DNA of 64,000 nucleotides from Arcicella rigui (GTDB lineage: Bacteria; Bacteroidota; Bacteroidia; Cytophagales; Spirosomataceae), in assembly GCF_034929435.1 (NCBI RefSeq), contig NZ_JAYFUM010000027.1, positions 1-64,000 on the forward strand. The letters are read 5' to 3'. Positions 1-7,590 of this stretch are shown here, in pieces (within the stretch, counting starts at the first letter, position 1; every line of letters begins with the position of its first letter). A program made the translations under genes and the position numbers. Under the pieces are notes generated by a model. The model was not told the origin of the DNA. It did not search any database and worked only from the letters and a program-made list of their open reading frames with translations.

Positions 1-17
1 AGATGTGCCTTGGGCAT
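1..17 (-). CDS. 5' end of a gene running off the left edge
   Basis: Only five codons lie inside the window (M-P-K-A-H). The start is supported by a perfect AGGAGG at 30-25 on the minus strand, 7 nt from the ATG. So strong a Shine-Dalgarno is unusual in Bacteroidota and suggests an acquired gene or one under translational control. The product cannot be identified from this much sequence. A palindrome at 85-110 lies behind it, so a mobile-element gene is possible but unproven. Confidence 0.45.
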
Positions 18-20
18 AAT

Positions 21-75
21 AAAACCTCCTGTTTTTTGTGTTTGTCGTAATTCACAAAATAAACAAGGAGGTTTT
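21..75 (-). promoter_or_regulatory. 5'-UTR hairpin that would sequester the Shine-Dalgarno
   Basis: Read on the minus strand, an upstream AAACCTCCTTGTTT arm (about 75-60) is complementary to the arm holding AGGAGG (about 40-21), with a short loop and one or two bulges. If it folds, the ribosome site of the gene starting at 17 is buried. Alternatively it is a bidirectional terminator, but neither side has a clean U-tract. The structure is seen; the function is inferred. Confidence 0.45.
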
Positions 76-84
76 TATTTGTCA

Positions 85-110
85 AGTCATACCCAAAATT
101 CGGGATGACT
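85..110. repeat. Short palindrome, possible element end
   Basis: AGTCAT and ATGACT flank ACCC/CGGG and a short AT centre, giving a near-perfect hairpin between the PIN gene and the leftward edge gene. It could be the PIN operon terminator or the terminal structure of an insertion element. No U-tract decides it. Confidence 0.35.
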
Positions 111-162
111 CATGTTGTATAGTAGAATTGGTGAAATTCTATTATCAAAAACTTTAACACTC

Positions 163-603
163 TTAATATTCTGAGACGTAAGTATTTAAAATCTCAAGAA
201 ATTTTTCGGCTTTAATAAGATTGATTGGAGGGAAAGGCAACTCACTCAGAAATGAAAAGTGTTTATCATTTGTAACTAAGTAATCTGCCTGTGAAGCAAC
301 AAAAACATCTACAAATTTATTATCGTCAGGGTCTATATCAATCAAATTCCACTGATAGTACACGTTCTGATGATGAATGTTTTCTAAATGTAGAATTAAT
401 TCAAAAACATCATTTACAGTTTGTTTATCATATCTTTTTGAAATAATTTCATCATATTCAGCAAGTATTTCAGTACTGATTACTAATTCAAATGTTTGAT
501 TTAGTAAAGCATCAAAAATTAATGCAAATGGCGATTTGGGTGCTAACGACACTAAAAACACGTTGGTGTCAAGCACAATCCGAAGTCTATTGCTCTTCTT
601 CAT
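163..603 (-). CDS. PIN-domain toxin (ribonuclease-like) of a type II toxin-antitoxin pair
   Basis: The 146-residue protein opens with the PIN strand VLDTNVFLVSL, whose Asp and Asn are the first acidic/polar metal site. Further conserved acidic positions are in EILAEYDEI and in DPDDNKFVDVFVASQADYLVTNDKHF near the C-terminus. This is the layout of the 'putative toxin component, PIN family' group. PIN proteins are Mg-dependent RNases held inactive by a cognate antitoxin. The start overlaps the upstream small ORF by 17 bp, typical of translationally coupled toxin-antitoxin genes. The RNA target is unknown. Confidence 0.85.
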   Translation of the reverse strand: MKKSNRLRIVLDTNVFLVSLAPKSPFALIFDALLNQTFELVISTEILAEYDEIISKRYDKQTVNDVFELILHLENIHHQNVYYQWNLIDIDPDDNKFVDVFVASQADYLVTNDKHFSFLSELPFPPINLIKAEKFLEILNTYVSEY

Positions 604-793
604 TAAGCCAATTGTTCATCGTTTCTTCACTATATCCTTTTTCTTGCCAAATTAAATCAGTTCTTTTTCGGATTCTTTGAGCAAAAAATTGTGTAAGTAC
701 TTTCTTTAATTCACCAAGTTCATCATCTGGCAACTGATAAGCAAAAGTATTTAAAAGCTCTACTTGTACATTCGTTAATGCTGGATTCATCAT
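587..793 (-). CDS. Antitoxin-like small protein upstream of the PIN toxin
   Basis: The 68-residue, acidic, mostly helical protein has no recognised DNA-binding motif. The role is inferred from position: it precedes and overlaps the PIN gene by 17 bp, the usual antitoxin-first order. Two consecutive ATG codons (793 and 790) can serve as start. The C-terminal half (WQEKGYSEETMNNWLNEEEQ) is charged, as expected for a toxin-wrapping tail. If correct, the pair is co-transcribed leftward from the 794-1001 gap. Confidence 0.65.
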   Translation of the reverse strand: MMNPALTNVQVELLNTFAYQLPDDELGELKKVLTQFFAQRIRKRTDLIWQEKGYSEETMNNWLNEEEQ

Positions 794-971
794 CTTTAAG
801 GTTTATTTTATTACAATATTAATATTTATTCATACTTATCTGTATGATGCAGTTTGAATTTTATCAAACTGTTCGTCCATTATTTATGGAATGGAGTATC
901 TTTTTCGCACAATCAGTAATTATTACCATTGATAGTCGGCTTTACACCATAATTCCTTTCATTTTCTGCTA

Positions 972-979
972 TACCTTTG
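972..979 (+). promoter_or_regulatory. Candidate -7 promoter element of the AraC gene
   Basis: TACCTTTG matches the Bacteroidota -7 consensus TAnnTTTG and lies 23 bp before the ATG. No good TTG is seen at the -33 position, as might be expected for an activated promoter. Confidence 0.35.
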
Positions 980-1001
980 GCATATCAAACCAATCAAAAA
1001 A

Positions 1002-1880
1002 ATGCCCTTAACGAAGCCCAATATTCCACTTGTTGATATACGTACTTTGTCAGAACACAAAGAGGATGTTTTTCTGATTAGTCGCTTTGGGAGTTATTTA
1101 GCAAAACATCAAAATTTACATTTGGCTCACCGTCATAGTTTTTATCATTTGGTATTTTTCACCAAAGGTGCTGGTTTTCACACGATTGACTTTACAAGAT
1201 TTGAAACCAAGCCTTATCAAATTTACTTTATGATTCCCGGACAAGTACATAGTTGGAGTTTTGAAGGTGAAATTGATGGCTACGTCGTGAATTTTTCACC
1301 TGCATTTTTTCAGTCATTTTTGTTGCGTCCTGATTATTTAGATTCCTTTCCTTTTTTTAACAATATCGTTCAAGACAGTGTGATTAATTTAGAAAGTCCA
1401 CTGAATGAAAAAATCAAAGGACTTTTTGAAGAAATCATTCTTCACGACAGTCAAAAAGAAGTATTTCAAAATGATATTATCAGGGCCTTACTCTTGCAAA
1501 TTTTTATTCTGATAGACCAAAATCACTTTGCCTCTAAGCCACAAACCATTCCACAATACAATTATGCTTTGCTAAAAAACTTTCAGAAGTTGATTGAAAA
1601 AAATTATACCAACCTAAAGCTACCAATGGAGTACGCAGATTTACTCTACATTACTCCCAACCATTTGAATGCACTTTGTAAAGAACATTTGGGGATTCAG
1701 GCGGGAGAAGTCATTAGAAATAGAATTATTCTGGAAGCAAAAAGGCTGTTAATCAATCAGCAAACAAGTATTAGCGAAATCGCTTATTTTTTAAACTTCA
1801 AGGATAATTCGTATTTCTCCAAGTTTTTTAAAAAACAAGTTGGCATTACACCAGAAGAGTTTAGAAAAAAAACACATTAA
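1002..1880 (+). CDS. AraC/XylS-family transcriptional regulator
   Basis: The 292-residue protein has two domains. The first ~150 residues form a cupin-like ligand pocket (HRHSFYHLVFFTKGAGFHTIDF is typical). The C-terminal ~100 residues carry the double helix-turn-helix: MEYADLLYITPNHLNALCKE and then SISEIAYFLNFKDNSYFSKF followed by the conserved GITPEEFR. Such proteins sense a small molecule and activate nearby genes. The inducer is not deducible. The DUF983 gene begins 14 bp downstream and is probably co-transcribed. Confidence 0.92.
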   Translation: MPLTKPNIPLVDIRTLSEHKEDVFLISRFGSYLAKHQNLHLAHRHSFYHLVFFTKGAGFHTIDFTRFETKPYQIYFMIPGQVHSWSFEGEIDGYVVNFSPAFFQSFLLRPDYLDSFPFFNNIVQDSVINLESPLNEKIKGLFEEIILHDSQKEVFQNDIIRALLLQIFILIDQNHFASKPQTIPQYNYALLKNFQKLIEKNYTNLKLPMEYADLLYITPNHLNALCKEHLGIQAGEVIRNRIILEAKRLLINQQTSISEIAYFLNFKDNSYFSKFFKKQVGITPEEFRKKTH

Positions 1881-1893
1881 TCATTTAAAATCC

Positions 1894-2313
1894 ATGAAAG
1901 ACTATCAAAATATTCAGTTTGACAACCAACGTTCACGTTTTCAAGCCATTACAGAAATGCGTTGCCCGCAGTGCCGTCAAGGTAAAATGTTTAAATACAG
2001 CAATTGGCGAATAGACAAATTTGATGATATGCACCAAAATTGCCCAGTTTGTAATTTACATTTTGAAGTAGAACCCGGCTTTTGGTACGGAGCAATGTTT
2101 GTGAGTTATGCCTTTTCAATTTTGATTTTAGGCATTTTAGGACTTATTATTTATTGGGGCTTCGGTGACCCTTCTATTATGGGCTACATTATACCGATTC
2201 CGATTGTATCCTTGTTGGCTGTTCCTTTTAATTTCAGAATGTCGAGAAGTGTGTTTTTACACTTATTTGGTTTTGTGAAATATAAGCCCGAATTGGGGAA
2301 ATTGGTAGCCTAA
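1894..2313 (+). CDS. DUF983 family membrane protein
   Basis: The start is placed at the ATG giving MKDYQNIQF, 14 bp after the AraC stop. The longer in-frame reading would overlap the regulator and adds no conserved residues. The 139-residue product has two CxxC pairs (CPQC, CPVC) near the N-terminus, likely a zinc ribbon, then the family motif FEVEPGFWYGAMFVSYAFS and two hydrophobic spans. DUF983 proteins are common in Bacteroidota and alphaproteobacteria. Their function is unknown. Confidence 0.88.
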   Translation: MKDYQNIQFDNQRSRFQAITEMRCPQCRQGKMFKYSNWRIDKFDDMHQNCPVCNLHFEVEPGFWYGAMFVSYAFSILILGILGLIIYWGFGDPSIMGYIIPIPIVSLLAVPFNFRMSRSVFLHLFGFVKYKPELGKLVA

Positions 2314-2359
2314 GGATTATGGTTTTGAAGTCTTGCTTTTTATAAATTGTTTTTCACGT

Positions 2360-2428
2360 GGCGGTAACTTTTACGGTTACCGTTGCTTATTTTGGTCAAA
2401 CGGTAACCGCAAGGGTTACCGCTACGGA
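2360..2428. repeat. Inverted GCGGTAACC/GGTTACCG repeat
   Basis: Four variants of the word GCGGTAAC or its complement (about 2361, 2374, 2399 and 2414) form interlocking hairpins in the gap between convergent genes DUF983 and DUF1501. No U-tract follows. It looks like a dispersed intergenic palindrome (REP-like) that may also end transcription. Confidence 0.55.
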
Positions 2429-2458
2429 TTTCATCTAATAATCAAAAAATTGAAAAAC

Positions 2459-3898
2459 TTACACTAAAATTGGTCGAACTACTTTTCCTGAAACATCTGT
2501 TAAACGATAGCGTCTTCCTTGATGTTTGAAAGTCATTTTTTCATGGTCTATACCCATTAAATGCAATAAAGTAGCTTGGAAATCATGAACATGAACAGGG
2601 TCACGGACGATATTGTAGCCAAATTCATCAGTTTCGCCATAAGTCATACCTTTTTTTACGCCAGCCCCAGCCATCCAAATCGTAAAACATCTTGGATGAT
2701 GGTCTCGCCCATAATTATCTACCGTCAATTTACCTTGTGAATAATTAGTTCTTCCGAATTCGCCACCCCAAACTACCAAAGTATCATCCAACATTCCTCT
2801 TTGTTTTAAATCTTTAATCAAAGCAGCAGAAGCTTGGTCAACATCTTTTGTAATTTTCTTGATATTTTCAGGAAGTCCGCCATGATGATCCCAACCTTGA
2901 TGATACAATTGAATGAATTTTACATCTTTTTCAGCCAATTTTCGAGCTAACAAACAGTTGGCAGCAAAAGTACCGGGCTTACGAGCGTCGTCGCCGTACA
3001 TCTGATAAATATAATCGGGTTCTTTAGAAATATCTAAAGTTTCCGGAACAGAGGTTTGCATTCGGAACGCCATTTCGTACTGATTTACTCTTGAATTGAT
3101 TTCGGCATCTTGCTCGTGTTTAAATTGTTCATGATGAAGTTTACCAAGATAATCCAACATTCTTCTTCTTGAAGTTCTGTCCATGCCGTCGGGGTCGTTC
3201 AAGTACAAAACGGGGTCTTTACCAGCTCGAAACATTACGCCTTGATGTTCAGAAGGCAAGAAACCGTTACCCCACAATTTAGCGTAAAGCGGTTGGTCGT
3301 AATTGTTGGAACGAGAAAGTAAAACGCAAAAAGTTGGTAAATTTTTATTGTCAGAACCCAAACCATAACTCACCCAAGAACCCATCGAAGGGCGACCAGC
3401 CTGCTGATTTCCCGTTTGGAAAAACGTCACCGCTGGGTCATGATTAATGGCTTCGGTGTGCATGGATTTAATAAAAGTAAGCTCGTCGGCAATCTGATGA
3501 TGATGTGGCAATAAATCACTCATCCAAGCTCGTGAATGTCCGTACTGAGCAAACTCAAATTTCCCCATTGCCAAAGGAAAAGACTTTTGGTTCGATGACA
3601 TTCCTGTCAATCTTTGTCCACCACGCACCGAGGCTGGTAATTCTTGCCCAAACATTTGCTTGAGCTTAGGTTTGTAGTCAAAAAGTTCTAATTGCGAAGG
3701 AGCTCCCGACTGAAACAAGTAAATCACTCTTTTTACTTTCGGCGTAAAATGCGGGCCAATCGTATTTCCAGCCAAAGCTTCCAATGGGTTCAGCATCGAA
3801 CCCAAAGCAGTTGCACCCAAAGCCAAACCCGACTTGAATAAAAACTCTCGACGACTCAATTGGCGTTCAACGTCTTGAATATGTTCTTTTACATTCAT
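2459..3898 (-). CDS. DUF1501 family exported protein (sulfatase-like fold)
   Basis: The 479-residue protein begins with a twin-arginine signal, SRREFL at residues 15-20 followed by a hydrophobic stretch and ALAG, so it is exported folded by Tat. The body carries DUF1501 hallmarks: RVIYLFQSGAPSQLELFDYK, then NHDPAVTFFQTG and the late metal-site-like GGEFGRTNYSQG with DNYGRDHHP. These proteins resemble the alkaline phosphatase/sulfatase superfamily and typically sit beside DUF1549/DUF1553 cytochrome proteins. Here that partner is directly upstream on the same strand, so the two probably form one operon acting in the periplasm, perhaps on sulfated or complex carbohydrate. The substrate is unknown. 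Confidence 0.9.
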   Translation of the reverse strand: MNVKEHIQDVERQLSRREFLFKSGLALGATALGSMLNPLEALAGNTIGPHFTPKVKRVIYLFQSGAPSQLELFDYKPKLKQMFGQELPASVRGGQRLTGMSSNQKSFPLAMGKFEFAQYGHSRAWMSDLLPHHHQIADELTFIKSMHTEAINHDPAVTFFQTGNQQAGRPSMGSWVSYGLGSDNKNLPTFCVLLSRSNNYDQPLYAKLWGNGFLPSEHQGVMFRAGKDPVLYLNDPDGMDRTSRRRMLDYLGKLHHEQFKHEQDAEINSRVNQYEMAFRMQTSVPETLDISKEPDYIYQMYGDDARKPGTFAANCLLARKLAEKDVKFIQLYHQGWDHHGGLPENIKKITKDVDQASAALIKDLKQRGMLDDTLVVWGGEFGRTNYSQGKLTVDNYGRDHHPRCFTIWMAGAGVKKGMTYGETDEFGYNIVRDPVHVHDFQATLLHLMGIDHEKMTFKHQGRRYRLTDVSGKVVRPILV

Positions 3899-4006
3899 GT
3901 TTTTTATTTGTGAATGAGTGATTTAAAAGTAAACCTATTATTTGTTAATGGTTCAGTAAAAGGAATAAATTAAGGGAACTATTTCATCAAAAAAAGACTA
4001 TAAAAT

Positions 4007-4097
4007 AGCTCATAGCTCATAGCTCATAGCTCATAGCTCATAGCTCATAGCTCATAGCTCATAGCTCATAGCTCATAGCTCATAGCTCATAGCTCAC
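4007..4097. repeat. Tandem heptamer array AGCTCAT
   Basis: Twelve perfect 7-bp units AGCTCAT run from 4007 to 4090 with a degenerate thirteenth (AGCTCAC). The array starts 5 bp beyond the stop codon of the DUF1553 gene and lies between it and DUF1501. On the transcribed strand it reads AGCTATG repeatedly. Perfect reiteration implies recent slippage. Confidence 0.95.
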
Positions 4098-4102
4098 AGC
4101 TC

Positions 4103-7100
4103 TTACCTCTTAATAATCGTTCCATCAAAATTGATTAAGGTCATAGCCAAAACAGTATTGGCAGCCAACTCATTTTGATTGAGTTTTGTATCAATTGGCG
4201 ACTCTCCGACACTCAATAATTCTTTTACTCTTTTAGGTTTTGTTTTTAAATCTGTCAATTCTTCTTGATACATTTCTGTCAATACCTTAATTTCCTCTGG
4301 ACGAGGATACCTCGAAATCATGGCTTTGTATGCCAATTTTATTCTTTCTTCAGTACTTTCGCCACCTTCACGCATCATTCTTTCGGCTAATTTTCGAGCC
4401 GCCTCATTATATTGTGGGTCGTTCATCATTACTAAAGCCTGCAAAGGCGTAGAGGTTTTTTGGCGTTTCACTACACAGAAGTATCGCTCTGGTGCATCGA
4501 AAGTAATCGCAGACGGAGGCGGAGATGAACGCTTCCAAACAGTATAAAGTCCACGACGATACAATGAATCGCCATGCTGTTGGCGATAAGTAGTAGCATT
4601 GCGTGTTGCCAAAGCTTCCCAAATACCGCTTGGTTGATAAGGATAAACACTTGGCCCACCGATTTTATGTACCAGCAAACCACTTCCAGCCAAAACAGCA
4701 TCTCTGATTTGCTCGTGAGCATAACGATAACTTGGTCCACGTGCCAGCAAGCGATTTTCTGAATCTATTTCCATTAACTCTTTGCGTTTTTTAGAAGACT
4801 GCTGATAAGTAGCCGACATCACAATCAACTTTTGCATGGCTTTTACATTCCAGCCAGATTCACGGAAAGTAACAGCGAGCCAATCTAACAAAGCAGGATG
4901 CGAAGGCATTTCGCCCTGATTTCCAAAGTCATCTGAGGTTTTACAAAGTCCGAAACCAAAATAATTTTGCCAAAAACGATTCACTACAACTCTTGCAAAA
5001 AGCGGATGACGTTCGTCTAAAAGCCACTGTGCTAAACCCAATCTATTTTGAGGCAAATCGTCATCAAAAGATAAAAGTTTGTTGATAACACCAACATTAA
5101 CTTCCGTTGAAGGAGCATCATACGCTCCACGATTAAGAATAAATGTTTTACGAGGAATCTTGCGTTCGCTCATCACCATTATTTCTTTGATGTCGGTTGC
5201 TAAAAGGTTTTCTTGTTCTCTGAGCTTCAGTAAATTTCTGGAGTATGCTTTAAAGTAGGGGTCGAAATTCAAGCGATAGTAATCGAATAATTGCTGTTCT
5301 TGCGTTTCTGTCCATTCATTTCTTGGTGTTTTTAAAATGGCGGATACTTGTTCTTTATTTTTCGCCAAAGCCAATACTTCAATTTCAGCCAATTGACGAG
5401 TATAAACTTTCAATTCATCCACGGCAAAGTTTTGCATTGTCTCGTGAAATTCCTTTCCTATCATAAAAGTAAGGTCTGACCAATTGGTATGGTGTTCTCC
5501 AAACTTCATGGATTTGTGTAAATTATCAGCCAGCAAAGTAGTTTTCATTTCTTTGCCGTCCAGATAAATCTTCACGCCTGTTGCTTTGCTACTTCCATCA
5601 TAAGTAAGCGTAATATTTTGCCATTGTTTATATTGTACTTTGTCCGTCGTAACGAGGTCGATACAATTGGCTGGCCAAACATAGCTGAGACTTACCTGTA
5701 AAGTACCATCTGGCAAAAGCCAACATCTATATCCTCTTTGTCCTTCAAACTCGCCATTTGCTGAACCATAAATTGGGCCGTGTTCGCCTACTTTCAAAGG
5801 ATTTATCCATAAACTAATCGAAAAAGGCTGTACTCTTTCAAAATCTAAAATTCGGTGAAAATCAATGCCACAATCACCTCTAAACAAAATACCATTGCCA
5901 ATTTTACCTTTAATAAACTTCGGACTTCTATCCATATCACCCGAAATCCAAGCTCCAATGGAATCCACCGCTGAATTTTTATAAGCAATGTTTTTTACTT
6001 CTGTGATTTCTTTCTTGAGATTATTGTCAAAATACTTATTGATTTTGGGTACATTTTTCTCGAAAGAAAAATTAGCAATAAGGTTGTTATTGCTCTCAGC
6101 AAATTTTGTAGGTGCTTTTTGTGCTTGTTGAATCCACTGTTCAAAATTCTTGCGATAAACAGGATACGAAGGCTGAATAGCACGCTGATAAGGAGCAATT
6201 TTCTTTTTGATAAAATCAATTTTCGCCTGCACATCAGCCGTCGGGAGCATGATGGTTGGTGCAGCTTCGCCATTATAAGGCACAATTCCCGACTCGTTGT
6301 TGTGATTAAAAAATGCCGATAATTGATAAAATTCTTTCTGAGCGATAGGGTCGTACTTATGGTCGTGGCATCTGGCACATTCTACCGTCAAGCCCAAAAA
6401 AGCTCTTCCAAAAGTATTTACTCTATCCAATACATATTCAGTGCGGTATTCTTCTTCCACCACACCGCCTTCTTGTGTTTGCGGATGATTTCTCAGAAAA
6501 CAAGTAGCCAATTTTTGTTCTTGTGTAGCATTAGGAATTAAATCACCCGCCAATTGCCAAGTGACGAATTTATCATAAGAAAGATTTTTGTTGAAAGCAT
6601 TGATTACCCAATCTCGCCACGGATAAGTATTTCTCATGCCATCGTCTTGATAGCCATGAGAATCTGCATAACGAGCAATATCAAGCCATTCTACACCCAT
6701 TTTTTCGCCATAATGTGGTGATTTCAGTAATCTGTCCACTACTTTTTCATAGGCATTTGCTGATTTATCTTTCAAGAAATCATCTAACTCTTTCACCGTA
6801 GGCGGCAAACCCGTGATGTCCATAGATACTCTACGAAGTAAAGTCGCCTTGTCGGCTTGTGGCGAAGGTTTGATATTTTTTTCTTCTAATTTTTGTAAAA
6901 TAAAATTATCAATAGGATTTTTCACCCATTGGTTTTGTTGTACTTCAGGAATTTCAGGTTTTTCAATTTTTGTAAATGCCCAATGTTCCTTGTACTCTGC
7001 CCCTTGCTTAACCCATTTGATGAGCAAAGCTTTTTCTTCGTCACTCAGGGTAAGGTTTGAAGCAGGCGTAGGCATCACCATTTCTGGGTCGTGCGAGAGA

Positions 7101-7408
7101 ATCCGCTTGATGAGTTCGCTTTTGTCGATATTCCCAGCCACTACTGCCCTATTTCCACTTTTAAGTTTTTCGGTCGCTCCTTCAAAATTGGTTAATTGTA
7201 GTCCAGCCTCAACCTTGTTTATATCTGGGCCGTGGCATTTAAAGCATCTATCTGAAAGAATGGGTTTGATATGAAGATTGTAGTCGATTTGTTCGGGCAA
7301 TGTACTCTCTAAAGCCGAAATTTCTGGAGGCGTTTCACTTTGTCCACACGATAAGAGCGAGTAAACTACGAAATATATTACCGATATTTTTAATATTCTG
7401 ATTATCAT
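4103..7408 (-). CDS. Planctomycete-type cytochrome c / DUF1549 / LamG / DUF1553 lipoprotein
   Basis: The 1101-residue protein has a lipoprotein signal (SLLSC, Cys21). A heme-binding CFKCH at 55-59 belongs to a PSCyt1 cytochrome domain. DUF1549 (PSCyt2) follows, with RRVSMDITGLPPT and a second CxxCH, CARCH, near residue 345. A LamG/concanavalin-like domain lies around 440-690 (ISLWINPL, LTYDGSSKATGVKIYLDGKE). The C-terminal DUF1553 (PSD1) holds HPLFARVVVNRFWQNYFGFG and KTSTPLQALVMMNDP. Family members are abundant in Planctomycetes and occur in polysaccharide-degrading Bacteroidota. It is co-oriented with DUF1501, 204 bp apart. A redox role in carbohydrate breakdown is suspected, not shown. Confidence 0.92.
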   Translation of the reverse strand: MIIRILKISVIYFVVYSLLSCGQSETPPEISALESTLPEQIDYNLHIKPILSDRCFKCHGPDINKVEAGLQLTNFEGATEKLKSGNRAVVAGNIDKSELIKRILSHDPEMVMPTPASNLTLSDEEKALLIKWVKQGAEYKEHWAFTKIEKPEIPEVQQNQWVKNPIDNFILQKLEEKNIKPSPQADKATLLRRVSMDITGLPPTVKELDDFLKDKSANAYEKVVDRLLKSPHYGEKMGVEWLDIARYADSHGYQDDGMRNTYPWRDWVINAFNKNLSYDKFVTWQLAGDLIPNATQEQKLATCFLRNHPQTQEGGVVEEEYRTEYVLDRVNTFGRAFLGLTVECARCHDHKYDPIAQKEFYQLSAFFNHNNESGIVPYNGEAAPTIMLPTADVQAKIDFIKKKIAPYQRAIQPSYPVYRKNFEQWIQQAQKAPTKFAESNNNLIANFSFEKNVPKINKYFDNNLKKEITEVKNIAYKNSAVDSIGAWISGDMDRSPKFIKGKIGNGILFRGDCGIDFHRILDFERVQPFSISLWINPLKVGEHGPIYGSANGEFEGQRGYRCWLLPDGTLQVSLSYVWPANCIDLVTTDKVQYKQWQNITLTYDGSSKATGVKIYLDGKEMKTTLLADNLHKSMKFGEHHTNWSDLTFMIGKEFHETMQNFAVDELKVYTRQLAEIEVLALAKNKEQVSAILKTPRNEWTETQEQQLFDYYRLNFDPYFKAYSRNLLKLREQENLLATDIKEIMVMSERKIPRKTFILNRGAYDAPSTEVNVGVINKLLSFDDDLPQNRLGLAQWLLDERHPLFARVVVNRFWQNYFGFGLCKTSDDFGNQGEMPSHPALLDWLAVTFRESGWNVKAMQKLIVMSATYQQSSKKRKELMEIDSENRLLARGPSYRYAHEQIRDAVLAGSGLLVHKIGGPSVYPYQPSGIWEALATRNATTYRQQHGDSLYRRGLYTVWKRSSPPPSAITFDAPERYFCVVKRQKTSTPLQALVMMNDPQYNEAARKLAERMMREGGESTEERIKLAYKAMISRYPRPEEIKVLTEMYQEELTDLKTKPKRVKELLSVGESPIDTKLNQNELAANTVLAMTLINFDGTIIKR

Positions 7409-7540
7409 AAACTTATCATTATTGATGAATGAATATGTAAATATAATCTTGAAATATTCAAATTCAACAAGGTATTATCTGCTTCATTTTTTTGAGTATT
7501 TAAAGTGTTTTTTTCCTTTTGATTAATTGGCATAAACAAA

Positions 7541-7566
7541 AAAAGCACTTCCGAAGAAGTGCTTTT
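7541..7566 (-). terminator. Intrinsic terminator of the PpiD-like gene
   Basis: AAAAGCACTTC, loop CGAA, GAAGTGCTTTT: an 11-bp perfect stem with U-tracts in both directions, 25 bp beyond the stop at 7591. Confidence 0.9.
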
Positions 7567-7590
7567 TTATATTGCTAAGAAAAATTATTC

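Noticed and set aside
4320..7274. Rightward frames opposite the DUF1553 gene
   Set aside because: Fully covered by a well-supported leftward gene; no domain recognised in any of them.
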